The translations under genes were made by a program, and so were the position numbers. A stretch of DNA of 64,000 bases from Streptomyces fildesensis (lineage in GTDB: Bacteria; Actinomycetota; Actinomycetes; Streptomycetales; Streptomycetaceae). The notes under the pieces were generated by a model. It saw only the letters and a program-made list of their open reading frames with translations. It was not told the DNA's origin and made no database searches. The stretch covers positions 1-64,000 of the forward strand of contig NZ_JAAIKO010000036.1 of assembly GCF_016107395.1 (NCBI RefSeq). The letters run 5' to 3'. This document shows, piece by piece, positions 6,640 through 14,070 of this stretch (positions within the stretch are counted from its first letter, which is position 1; each line of letters starts with the position of its first letter).

Positions 6640-8087
6640 TGCGCTGGTCGCTCGCGGAGAAGTCCCGGCCCGGCACCGACGCGGTGGTCGTGCCCGCTTT
6701 CACGGACCGGCCGGGGCAGGTGCCCTCCGCCGGGTTCGTGGCGGCCTGCGGCTTCACCGGGCGGCCCGGTGAAGTGCTCCGGCTGCCCGGAGAGGCGGGC
6801 GGTCCGGCGCAGGTGCTGCTCGGCTTCGGGGCCGGCGCCACCCTGGACGACGACACGGTCCGGTCCGCGGTCGCCGAACTGGCCCGGGCGGTAAGCGGGT
6901 TCGGACGGCTGGGCCTACCGCTGCCCGCGCCCGGCGGACGGGCGCCCGGCCCGTCGGCGGTGCGCGCCGCCGTCGAGGGGTTCCTGCTCGGCGGCTACCG
7001 CTTCACCCGCCACAAGTCCGCCGCGAGCGGCTCGTGCGGGCCCGACCACGTCGACCTGCTCCTGCCGGGCGGCGGCGGGGCGGCCGAGCGCACCGCACTG
7101 GACGAGGGCCAGCGGCTGGCCGCCGCCACCCTGCTGGCCCGGGACCTGGTCAACGAGCCCGGCCAGGACCTGACGCCCGCACTGTTCGCCGAGCAGGCGG
7201 CGAAGGTCGCGGCCGACAGCGGGCTGCGATGCGAGGTGTGGGACGAGGAGCGCATCGCCGCCGAACGCCTCGGCGGCCTGCTCGCGGTCGGCCGCGGCTC
7301 GCTGCGCCCGCCCCGCCTGGTCCGGCTGACCTACCGGCCGGACCGGCCGGTGGGCCGGTACGCGCTGATCGGCAAGGGCGTCACCTTCGACGCTGGCGGA
7401 CTGTCCCTCAAGCCCAGCGCCGAGATGCTCACCATGAAGGCCGACATGGCGGGAGCCGCGGCCGTGCTCGGCGCGATGTCGGTACTGACCGGGCTGGGGT
7501 GCGGCACGCAGGTCGACGCCTGGCTGCCCCTGACGGAGAACATGCCCAACGGCGACCCGGTACGCATCGGCGATGTGCTGCGGATGCGCGGCGGCCGCAC
7601 GGTCGAGGTGCGCAACGCCGACGCCGAGGGACGGCTCATCCTGGCCGATGCCCTGACCCTGGCCGGCGAGTGCGCGCCGGACGCGATGATCGACGTGGCC
7701 ACCTTGACGGACGCCGCCCCCATCGCCCTGGGCCGGAAGATCGCCGCTGTGATGGGCACCGACGACGTCCTGGTGGACCGCATCCGACAGGCCGCCGGGC
7801 GGGCCGGCGAGCCGGTCTGGCCGCTGCCGCTGTCCGACCGCTACCGCTGGCAGTTGGAGTCACCGGTCGCCGACCTGGTCAACTACACCATCGGCAACCG
7901 GCACGGCACCGCGCTGCTGGCCGGCCTGTTCCTGCGGGAGTTCGTCCCTGCCGGCGTCCCCTGGGCCCACCTGGACATCCAGGGCACCGCGTTGTGCGAC
8001 GCCGAGGACGGCGAGTGGGTGCACGGCGCCACCGGCTTCGGCGTGCGCACCCTGGCCGCGCTGGTCCGCGAACCGCCGGCGACCTGA
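6639..8087 (+). CDS. M17 family leucyl aminopeptidase
   Basis: This 482-residue cytosolic M17 metallopeptidase keeps every expected active-site residue. Metal ligands are K246 and D251 in KGVTFDAGG, D269 in MKADMAG, and D328 and E330 in NADAEGRL. The catalytic K258 (LSLKPS) and R332 are also present. Its ~165-residue N-terminal domain is divergent, as is typical. The start at ATG 6639 overlaps the stop of the TPR-like gene (TGATG), so it belongs to the same operon. M17 enzymes remove N-terminal residues. In bottromycin biosynthesis the M17 enzyme BotP removes the initiator Met of the precursor, which gives a precedent for a RiPP-dedicated member. Here it could trim the leader remnant after an initial cut. 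A housekeeping role is possible but less likely given the overlap. Confidence 0.9.
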   Translation: MRWSLAEKSRPGTDAVVVPAFTDRPGQVPSAGFVAACGFTGRPGEVLRLPGEAGGPAQVLLGFGAGATLDDDTVRSAVAELARAVSGFGRLGLPLPAPGGRAPGPSAVRAAVEGFLLGGYRFTRHKSAASGSCGPDHVDLLLPGGGGAAERTALDEGQRLAAATLLARDLVNEPGQDLTPALFAEQAAKVAADSGLRCEVWDEERIAAERLGGLLAVGRGSLRPPRLVRLTYRPDRPVGRYALIGKGVTFDAGGLSLKPSAEMLTMKADMAGAAAVLGAMSVLTGLGCGTQVDAWLPLTENMPNGDPVRIGDVLRMRGGRTVEVRNADAEGRLILADALTLAGECAPDAMIDVATLTDAAPIALGRKIAAVMGTDDVLVDRIRQAAGRAGEPVWPLPLSDRYRWQLESPVADLVNYTIGNRHGTALLAGLFLREFVPAGVPWAHLDIQGTALCDAEDGEWVHGATGFGVRTLAALVREPPAT

Positions 8088-8215
8088 CACCCACGTTCCG
8101 GCACCACCGTGGGCAGCACCGGCCGGACTGGCGGCGCGCCGTCGTCACCGGTCCTCTGATCCGTCGCTCCGGCACGGTACCCGCCGCGCCCGGTAGCAGT
8201 TCCGCACGGCGTGCG

Positions 8216-8254
8216 GGGCCTCTCCGAGCGGCGGGGAGCAGAACGGAGAGGCCC
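8216..8254. terminator. Bidirectional terminator between convergent genes
   Basis: GGGCCTCTCCG (8216-8226) pairs perfectly with CGGAGAGGCCC (8244-8254). The hairpin separates the plus-strand aminopeptidase gene from the minus-strand CBM remnant and closes the peptide cluster. Confidence 0.75.
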
Positions 8255-8264
8255 TCGATCCTCC

Positions 8265-8507
8265 TCAGTGACCGAAGTCGAACCAGTTGACATCGACGTA
8301 GTCGGCCGGCTGGCCGCTGGTGAAGGTGAGATACACGTTGTGCGTGCCCGTCACGGCGGAGATGTTCGCCGGCACCGTCTTCCAGGCCTGCCGGCCGCCG
8401 GAGTTGGCGACGGACAAGCTGCCGATCGGGGCGGCGGTCTGGCTGTCCAGCCGGACTTCGACCAGGCCGCTGACGCCGCCGGCCGCGCCGCTGGCGACCC
8501 GCGCCCG
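8265..8507 (-). pseudogene. C-terminal carbohydrate-binding module (CBM6/CBM35-like) remnant
   Basis: Reading leftwards from about 8507 to the TGA at 8265-8267 gives a CBM6-type C-terminus: VASGAAGGVSGLVEVRLDS, then TAAPIGSLSVANSGGRQAW, and finally the typical ending YVDVNWFDFG. There is no start codon. The preceding in-frame codon is the TGA of the gene at 8508-8942, so the parent secreted glycosidase has been cut off exactly at this joint. Only about 80 residues of the module remain. It probably records a deletion or recombination that replaced the rest of a glycoside hydrolase gene. Confidence 0.75.
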
Positions 8508-8942
8508 TCAGTCGACGGGCCCCCTCTGCCGGGGTATCCGCGCGGGAATGCCGTACGAGATGAACAGGTCGATGACCGTCGTCGCCCGTTCCCGCGCAGC
8601 ATCCGCGTCGAGGCCGTCGCTGTCGGGATGGAAGCGCCAGATACCGGGAGCCGGGACGCTGACGGCCCCGGTGGCCGCGATGGTGGCCAACGCCGTGAGC
8701 ACCATGCCGTCCGTCAGGTTCGTGTGCCGAGCCACCCACTCCCGGTCGGGGATGGGGAACTCCCCCTCCACCAGACCCGCGGGCCGCGGCCCGCTCATGA
8801 TCCACTCACAGAGCGCCTCATGTACCCGGTCCACGTTCGCCAGCACGATGTCAAAGAGCTGCTCGCGTTCACGGCCGATTCCGAACGGACTCACGCAGAT
8901 CCCCCCTCCGAGTCCGCGGGCGCGGGCCTCCACCAGTTGCAA
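8508..8942 (-). CDS. Hypothetical protein, possibly 5'-truncated
   Basis: A 144-codon frame from a TTG at 8942 has coding-like third positions. The protein includes LVEGEFPIPDREWVARHTNLTD followed by a helical stretch MVLTALATIAATGAV and the tail FISYGIPARIPRQRGPVD. I do not recognise the family. Coding bias continues upstream of the TTG to about 8985, just after the VOC gene stop, without a convincing ATG or ribosome-binding site, so the true N-terminus may be lost. Its stop codon is immediately followed, in the same frame, by the CBM remnant. Confidence 0.4.
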   Translation of the reverse strand: MQLVEARARGLGGGICVSPFGIGREREQLFDIVLANVDRVHEALCEWIMSGPRPAGLVEGEFPIPDREWVARHTNLTDGMVLTALATIAATGAVSVPAPGIWRFHPDSDGLDADAARERATTVIDLFISYGIPARIPRQRGPVD

Positions 8943-9012
8943 TGCGGTGGCCCACCCCTTCCGTTGCAGCCCGCGCGACTTCAGGCCGAAATGGCTGCCG
9001 GAGCCTCCCCCG

Positions 9013-9456
9013 TCACCCGCTCGCGGGCGGCTGCGTCACCGTCTTCCCGCCCCACTCCTCCGGCGCCACATCGGCCAGCGTCTGCGAGAACGTCCATTGA
9101 TGCCCCGCTGGGTCCTCCACCGCGTACTGCCGCTCCCCGTACTCGAAGTCCGTCGGCTCCATGACGATCCGCGCCCCCGCCGCGCGAGCCCGCTCGCAAT
9201 GCGCCCGGACGTCCTCCACCCGCACCATCACCGCGTGCGTCACTTCTCCCGCCCGCGGCGGCCGGCGATCCTGGCGCACGTCGCCGACGATCACGGCTCC
9301 CTCCCCGAAAGCCAGCTGCGCCCGGTGGTCCTCACCGATACGGACGCGCTCCACGAACCCGAAAGCCGCACCGAGCCACCCGACGGCCGCACGGACATCG
9401 GGATAGATCAGGACGGGGACCACCGTGGCCGCGGGAATGGAACGGTTGGCCTTCAT
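9013..9456 (-). CDS. VOC (glyoxalase/bleomycin-resistance) family protein
   Basis: This 147-residue single-domain vicinal-oxygen-chelate protein has the beta-alpha-beta-beta-beta order: VVPVLIYPDVRAAVGWLGAAFGF, EGAVIVGD, THAVMVRVEDVRAHCERARAAGA, and the closing YAVEDPAGHQWTFSQTL, where the E-D-P-x-G-H-x-W pattern is typical of the VOC PhnB-like subgroup. The start at ATG 9456 (MKANRSIP) is chosen because it fits family length; a longer frame to 9498 adds a non-conserved basic extension. The substrate cannot be predicted: members bind antibiotics or small metabolites or act as enzymes. Confidence 0.85.
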   Translation of the reverse strand: MKANRSIPAATVVPVLIYPDVRAAVGWLGAAFGFVERVRIGEDHRAQLAFGEGAVIVGDVRQDRRPPRAGEVTHAVMVRVEDVRAHCERARAAGARIVMEPTDFEYGERQYAVEDPAGHQWTFSQTLADVAPEEWGGKTVTQPPASG

Positions 9457-9614
9457 ACCGGGCTCCAGACGTTCAACTGGCCTCGCTCGAACCGCCACAC
9501 TAAACGCAAACAGGTGCCGCCACCGCTCACCCTCGCCGCGTCAGGGGGCGTCGATTTCACGGACACCGCACGTGGGAGCCCGGCCCCCTTCGGGCGCCGC
9601 AAGGTGGGAGACGA

Positions 9615-10599
9615 TCAGCCGAAGCGGCGGAAGAGCTCCTCAAGGTAGTCCTCCAGCCTGCTGGCGAGCAGGTCCGGAGTCAGGTCATCGCGTCCCACTT
9701 CCCGCCAGGGCACCGCGACCTTCTCGGCGTCCGGCGCGAAGGCGAGCGCATCCAGGACGCGCCAGTACAGGTGAGCTGCCGGGTCCTCGTCCAGCGTGCC
9801 TCCGGATGCCAGATACCGATCGGCCAGCCGCATTCCCTTCTGGGCGCCGTGCAGGAGAGCCAGGGCCGTGGAACAGTGCGCCACGTCCAGATCGGCAGGG
9901 CCCCAGGACGTCTCCACCCAGTCGACGACGCCGGTGATCTCCAAACGGGCGCCCTGCCCGGTGAAGAGCACGTTGCCGGGGTGGAAATCCCGGTGCAGGA
10001 AACAGGGCCGGTAGTCAGGGGGATCGCGCCGGATGACGTCCACAGCGCGCTGCCACAACTCCAGCCGCTCGGTGGATTCGGGCAGCCGCACCCGATCGGG
10101 CGACGTCCAGGCCTGGTACACGCGCGGTCGGGACGCGACCGGGAGCCGTACCTGGTGAATGGCGACGAGTTGGCGGGCCAGGAGCTCGGACCGCAGCCCC
10201 GCTTCTTCCCCACCCAACCGCACACTGCCGGGCAGCAGCGACATCAGCAACGACGGGTGGTCGCAGTACGCCGCCGTCGCGTCGACCCCGTGGAATTCCG
10301 CCACTGGCACATCGGTATCGCTGAGCAGGCGCAGGATGTCCGCTTCGCGAGTGAGCAACCCCTCGGCGTGCTGCACGAAGAACGGCTTCACGAACGACCC
10401 CAGCACCAGCCACTGCGGCTCTCCCGTTCCGCTGATGCGCACCCCGCCGCATTTCCGAAGTCCATCCGCCACGCAACCGTTCGGCGGCGTCGACGCGGCA
10501 CCCCGCGCCGACACGCTCTTCCACCCAGGCCCGCGTGGCGGACCATCCCTGGTCATCAACATCCGCCCCTGCAAAGGCCTCACCCTCTTTCGCGACCAT
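9615..10599 (-). pseudogene. Aminoglycoside phosphotransferase (APH/choline kinase-fold) gene with a 1-nt frameshift
   Basis: The C-terminal ~275 codons encode an APH-fold kinase: the Brenner motif HRDFHPGNVLF (catalytic D and Mg-binding N), then VVDWVETSWGPADLDVAH for the second metal-binding Asp. The N-terminus MVAKEGEAFAG...RLRGGWTSEMRR lies in another frame starting at ATG 10599. The two parts join naturally (EMRR-VRISG) if one G is removed from the GGGG run (forward C-run 10442-10445). So there is a +1 insertion, either real inactivation or a homopolymer error. If intact, the ~327-residue protein would phosphorylate a small hydroxylated molecule of unknown identity. Confidence 0.8.
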
Positions 10600-10656
10600 G
10601 CGAACAACCTACCGATCACCGCAGGCGCGGTCCCCGTCGACTCGATGTGGGGCTCG

Positions 10657-11496
10657 TCATGCCATAGGGCGTTCCGCGGTGACCGTGAAGTAGTCGAGGG
10701 TGCCTTCGTGGAAGGCATGCAGGAAGTTGCGCGGCCAAGTGCCCGGCTCCCAGGTTCGCGCCAGCCAGCGGTCCCAACCGGGCCACACCGACGCCCCGAT
10801 CGAGGCGACACGCACCTCGGCCAGGCCGGCCCCTTCAAGGCTGCCGACCAGCAACGGGATGGTGTGCGCGACATCCAGACCGTTCGCGAACGTTTCGAGC
10901 AACTCGGCCAGCCGACCGGCGCCGGCGGGATCGGCGCCGGGGACGAAGAAGCTGGCGACGACGACGCGGCCACCGGGCCTCAGCACGCGTGCGGTCTCTC
11001 GGGCGAACGCGCCGAGGTCGCGGAAGTGCTGGGCGGCTTCGACGCTGTACAGGCAGTCGAACTCGCCATCACCGAACGGCATCTCCTCGGCCGCGCCCTG
11101 TGCGAAGCGCAGCTGCTCGGGGTCACGGGCCAGCAGATCGGCGTTGACCCGCCCGGCGCGCTCGAGCTGCTGTGGATGGATGTCCATACCGGTGACATGC
11201 GCCAAGCCGCACTCCTCGAGCGCCACCCCAGCACCGACCCCCAGCCCACAGCCCACCTCCAGAGCCCGTAGTCCCTCCGTGGGCGCCAAGGTACTGAGCA
11301 CATGGCGGTACAGGGCCTGCTGACTGCTGATCCGGTCGTGTTCGGTCAGCGGCCGGTCCAGGTCGATGCCCTGCCAGTAACCGAAATTGATGAACCCTCC
11401 GCCGAACAGCGACAGCGAACTGAGATCGGCCGGACCGTACGTCTCCTGGACCGCGGGCGGGATCGAGGGCTGCGTCGCCCCGGAACGCTGCGTCAT
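10657..11496 (-). CDS. Class I SAM-dependent methyltransferase
   Basis: This 279-residue Rossmann-type methyltransferase has motif I ALEVGCGLGVGA (SAM binding), acidic residue D in VTGMDIHP, motif IV FDCLYSVEAAQHF, and motif post-I RVLRPGGRVVVASFF. The N-terminal FGGGFINFGYW helix-loop is typical of the small-molecule O/C-methyltransferase group found in natural-product clusters (EryG/TylE/RebM-like). The start at ATG 11496 is preferred because GGAGGTGG lies eight bases upstream; the longer frame to 11523 would put that ribosome-binding site inside the coding region. No biosynthetic partners are adjacent, so the substrate is unknown. Confidence 0.85.
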   Translation of the reverse strand: MTQRSGATQPSIPPAVQETYGPADLSSLSLFGGGFINFGYWQGIDLDRPLTEHDRISSQQALYRHVLSTLAPTEGLRALEVGCGLGVGAGVALEECGLAHVTGMDIHPQQLERAGRVNADLLARDPEQLRFAQGAAEEMPFGDGEFDCLYSVEAAQHFRDLGAFARETARVLRPGGRVVVASFFVPGADPAGAGRLAELLETFANGLDVAHTIPLLVGSLEGAGLAEVRVASIGASVWPGWDRWLARTWEPGTWPRNFLHAFHEGTLDYFTVTAERPMA

Positions 11497-11595
11497 CTGC
11501 GCCACCTCCATGCTGAAGAGCACCCCGCCCCTCGGCGGACCGCACCCTCAGGTATCGGCGCATTCCGGTGCCGGCACAACCCCCGTGGCGGGTGA

Positions 11596-11620
11596 TGTTG
11601 CCATCCTCGCCGATCGGCAA
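11596..11620. terminator. Candidate weak hairpin after the beta-propeller gene
   Basis: GTTGCC (11596-11601) can pair with GGCAAC (11615-11620) around a 13-nt loop downstream of the minus-strand gene ending at 11693. The stem is short and there is no T-run on the relevant strand, so the call is tentative. Confidence 0.3.
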
Positions 11621-11692
11621 CGCAGCGGGCCGCCTCCTGATGGGGCCGTCGCAGGGGCAGCCTTGGGCTCCCGCAAGTCCACCGGGAATGCG

Positions 11693-12688
11693 TCACCGCT
11701 GTGGGGTCACCGCGGCCGGGGAGTTGGCGTCGTGGATGAGGAGGCGGGGGGCGCCGCTGCCGTCGGCGGGGGCGGACCAGACGTCCCAGCCTCCTCCGTG
11801 GCGGGGCAGTCCGTACATCACGGTGTGGTCGTCGAGCCAGGCGGCCTGGTCGTCGACGCTGTGCTCCTCCGCCAGCGGGGTCTCCTTCATGGTGGCCAGG
11901 TCCAGGACGTAGAGGCGCCAGGGCCTGTTGGCGCTGGCGTTGACCCGCTTCTTGAACACGATGCGGGTGTTGTCGGGCGACAGGGAGGGGCATTCGACGT
12001 TGGTGCGCAGGGTGTGGGCGGTCCACTTCCGGAGGTCGCCCTGGATCAGGTAGGTGCGGCCCGAGGTGCGTGCCGTGGCGTAGAAGGTGTTGTCGTCGGA
12101 GGCGAAGGTGACGCCCCAGTAGTTCAGGTCCGCGGCGTGGTACGGCTTTCCGTCGAGGGTCAGCGAGATCTGCTCGATGCTGTTGACCAGGTGTCCGGTC
12201 CTGGTGTCGAGGATCGAGGTACGGGTCGAGAAGTCGTCCCGGAGGTAGGAGTCGCCCTGGACGAAGGTCGTCCAGGAGAGCATGGCTCCGCTGGCCGAGA
12301 CCCGGGCCCGGTTGGGGAAACCCTCGGTCTTGACCTGCCGTACCTGGTGCAGGTCGCGGTCGAGCACCGTGACGTGGGTGGAGGGGACCGGGCCCTTGCG
12401 CTGCATGCAGATGCCGGTGCCGTGGGCGGCGTAGAGCCGGTCGCACAGCACGGTGCCGGTGGTCCGTGCCGCGTCGGGGCGGTCGCGGGGTACCGAGGCG
12501 ATCCGGCCGAACGAGGCGCCCGGCGAGGTGTCGCGGAAGAGGATCTGCCCGGACATGTCCAGCCGTACGATCCCGCTCGCACCGCCGGCGGCGCTGTCGG
12601 CACGCGACCGGAGCACGTACCCGGTGACGGTGGTGGCCGCGACCAGGGCCGTCACCAACAGGATCAGAAGCCGGTTCCTGCCACTCAT
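11693..12688 (-). CDS. Membrane-anchored TolB/WD40-like beta-propeller protein
   Basis: This 331-residue protein has a single N-terminal hydrophobic segment (residues 7-25, RLLILLVTALVAATTVTGYV) that acts as a signal anchor. The extracytoplasmic part has repeated TolB-type blades, for example ECPSLSPDNTRIVFKKR, WRLYVLDLATMKETPL and DQAAWLDDHTVMYGLPRHGGGWDVWSAPADGSGAPRLLI. Such propellers bind proteins or sugars and have no catalytic motif. Its ATG overlaps the stop of the upstream MFS gene by four bases (ATGA, 12685-12688), so the two are co-translated and probably work together at the membrane. The function is otherwise unknown. Confidence 0.75.
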   Translation of the reverse strand: MSGRNRLLILLVTALVAATTVTGYVLRSRADSAAGGASGIVRLDMSGQILFRDTSPGASFGRIASVPRDRPDAARTTGTVLCDRLYAAHGTGICMQRKGPVPSTHVTVLDRDLHQVRQVKTEGFPNRARVSASGAMLSWTTFVQGDSYLRDDFSTRTSILDTRTGHLVNSIEQISLTLDGKPYHAADLNYWGVTFASDDNTFYATARTSGRTYLIQGDLRKWTAHTLRTNVECPSLSPDNTRIVFKKRVNASANRPWRLYVLDLATMKETPLAEEHSVDDQAAWLDDHTVMYGLPRHGGGWDVWSAPADGSGAPRLLIHDANSPAAVTPQR

Positions 12689-13983
12689 GCCGTGCTCTCC
12701 TCACGCAGGGGAAGGGTCATCAGGGCCGCGGCGATCGCGACGGCCAGGACGGTGAGGGCCACCGCGAGTGCGGTGTGCAGGCCCCACGCCGACCAGGCGG
12801 CGCCGAACAGCACCGAGGACGCCAGCGTGGCCAGTGACTGGCCGGTCTGGATCAGCGACATCCCGGCGGCCCGCAGGTGTTCGGGCACCATCGGACCGAT
12901 GGCCGCCATGAGAACCCCGTCGGTGGCCGCGTAGAACAGCCCGTGCAGCACGAGAGTGGTGATCACCAGCACGGGGCCGCCCACCGGGCCGAACAGCGCC
13001 AGGTAGGCGAGGAGCAGTGCCCCGTAGCCGGCGACGAACACGCGCAAACGCCCCAGCCGGTCGGCGAGTTGCCCGAGCGGCATCGCCATCAGCAGGTACA
13101 CGCCGGTGGTGCCCAGGGGCAGCAGTGGGAAGTACTCGGCGGAGATGTCCAGGCGCTGCTGGATGAGGAGGTAGACGAACGAGTCGCTGAGCGTCACCGC
13201 GCCGAGCAGCAGCACGCCGATGCCCACCCGGCGGAATCCGGGCCGGAGCAGCAGGCCGAGCACGTCGCGTACGGTCGCCCGCTCGTGCTGTTCCAGCGGC
13301 TGTCGCCGGTCGCGGACGAACAGTGCCAGGATCACGCACGCGAACGCGGCGATGCAGAAGCTGGCCACGAACACCGTGTCGTACCGGCCTGGCGTCGCCA
13401 GCAGCAGTGCGAAGGCCGCCAGCGGTCCGAGGAAGGCGCCGGTGGTGTCCAGCGCCCGGTGCGCGCCGAAGGAGCGGCCCAGTGTCTCCGGGGTGCTGCT
13501 CAGCGAGATCAGCGCGTCGCGGGGGCCGGTGCGCAGGCCCTTGCCCGTACGGTCGGCCGCGATGACCGCGCCGAGCGCCGGTACGGAGGAGCCGGCCGCG
13601 AGCAGGCCCAGCTTGCACAGTGCCGACAGCGCATACCCGCTGCCCGCCACCAGCTTGCGGCGCTGCCAGCGGTCCGCGGCGTGACCTCCGGCGACGCGGA
13701 CCAGGGCGGTCACCCCGAAGTACATGCCGTTGAGCGCACCGAACTGCAGGGGGCTGAGACCGAGGGTGAAGATGACGTACATCGGCAGCACCGCGGTGAT
13801 CATCTCGGAGGAGATGTCCGTGACCAGGCTGACCGATCCGAGCGCGAGCACATTGGAGTCCACGCCGGCCCACGCCCGGCGCCGGCCGGAGGTGACAGGG
13901 GCGGCAGGGACAACAGGAGCGGCAGGAGCGGCAGGAGCCTCGGAGGATGGAGGACGCGCGGCCCGGCTCGTCGAGATGTACAT
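12685..13983 (-). CDS. MFS transporter
   Basis: This 432-residue permease has twelve predicted membrane segments. It starts after a proline/alanine-rich ~35-residue N-terminal tail encoded by short imperfect GC-rich repeats (APAAPVVPAAP). The A-like motif GGHAADRWQRRK follows helix 2, and the second-half equivalent GQLADRLGRLR follows helix 8, confirming MFS. A good ribosome-binding site (GAGAGGAC) stands four bases before ATG 13983. It is coupled (ATGA) to the beta-propeller gene downstream. It lies on the same strand as the chitosanase fusion but is separated from it by the terminator at 14023-14050. The substrate is unknown. Confidence 0.85.
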   Translation of the reverse strand: MYISTSRAARPPSSEAPAAPAAPVVPAAPVTSGRRRAWAGVDSNVLALGSVSLVTDISSEMITAVLPMYVIFTLGLSPLQFGALNGMYFGVTALVRVAGGHAADRWQRRKLVAGSGYALSALCKLGLLAAGSSVPALGAVIAADRTGKGLRTGPRDALISLSSTPETLGRSFGAHRALDTTGAFLGPLAAFALLLATPGRYDTVFVASFCIAAFACVILALFVRDRRQPLEQHERATVRDVLGLLLRPGFRRVGIGVLLLGAVTLSDSFVYLLIQQRLDISAEYFPLLPLGTTGVYLLMAMPLGQLADRLGRLRVFVAGYGALLLAYLALFGPVGGPVLVITTLVLHGLFYAATDGVLMAAIGPMVPEHLRAAGMSLIQTGQSLATLASSVLFGAAWSAWGLHTALAVALTVLAVAIAAALMTLPLREESTA

Positions 13984-14022
13984 GACTGTCCTCTCTTGCA
14001 GGAGCCTTCACGGGGCGGGGGG

Positions 14023-14050
14023 CCGCCGGCCGGACCGTTCCGGCCGGCGG
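14023..14050 (-). terminator. Terminator of the chitosanase fusion gene
   Basis: GCCGGCCGGA (14025-14034) pairs with TCCGGCCGGC (14039-14048) around CCGT, extended by two further C-G pairs at the base. The very stable hairpin lies 20 bases past the stop of the gene ending at 14071 and before the MFS gene start, so transcription into the MFS gene is at least reduced. Confidence 0.75.
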
Positions 14051-14070
14051 GCCCGTGAGCAGGAGATGGA

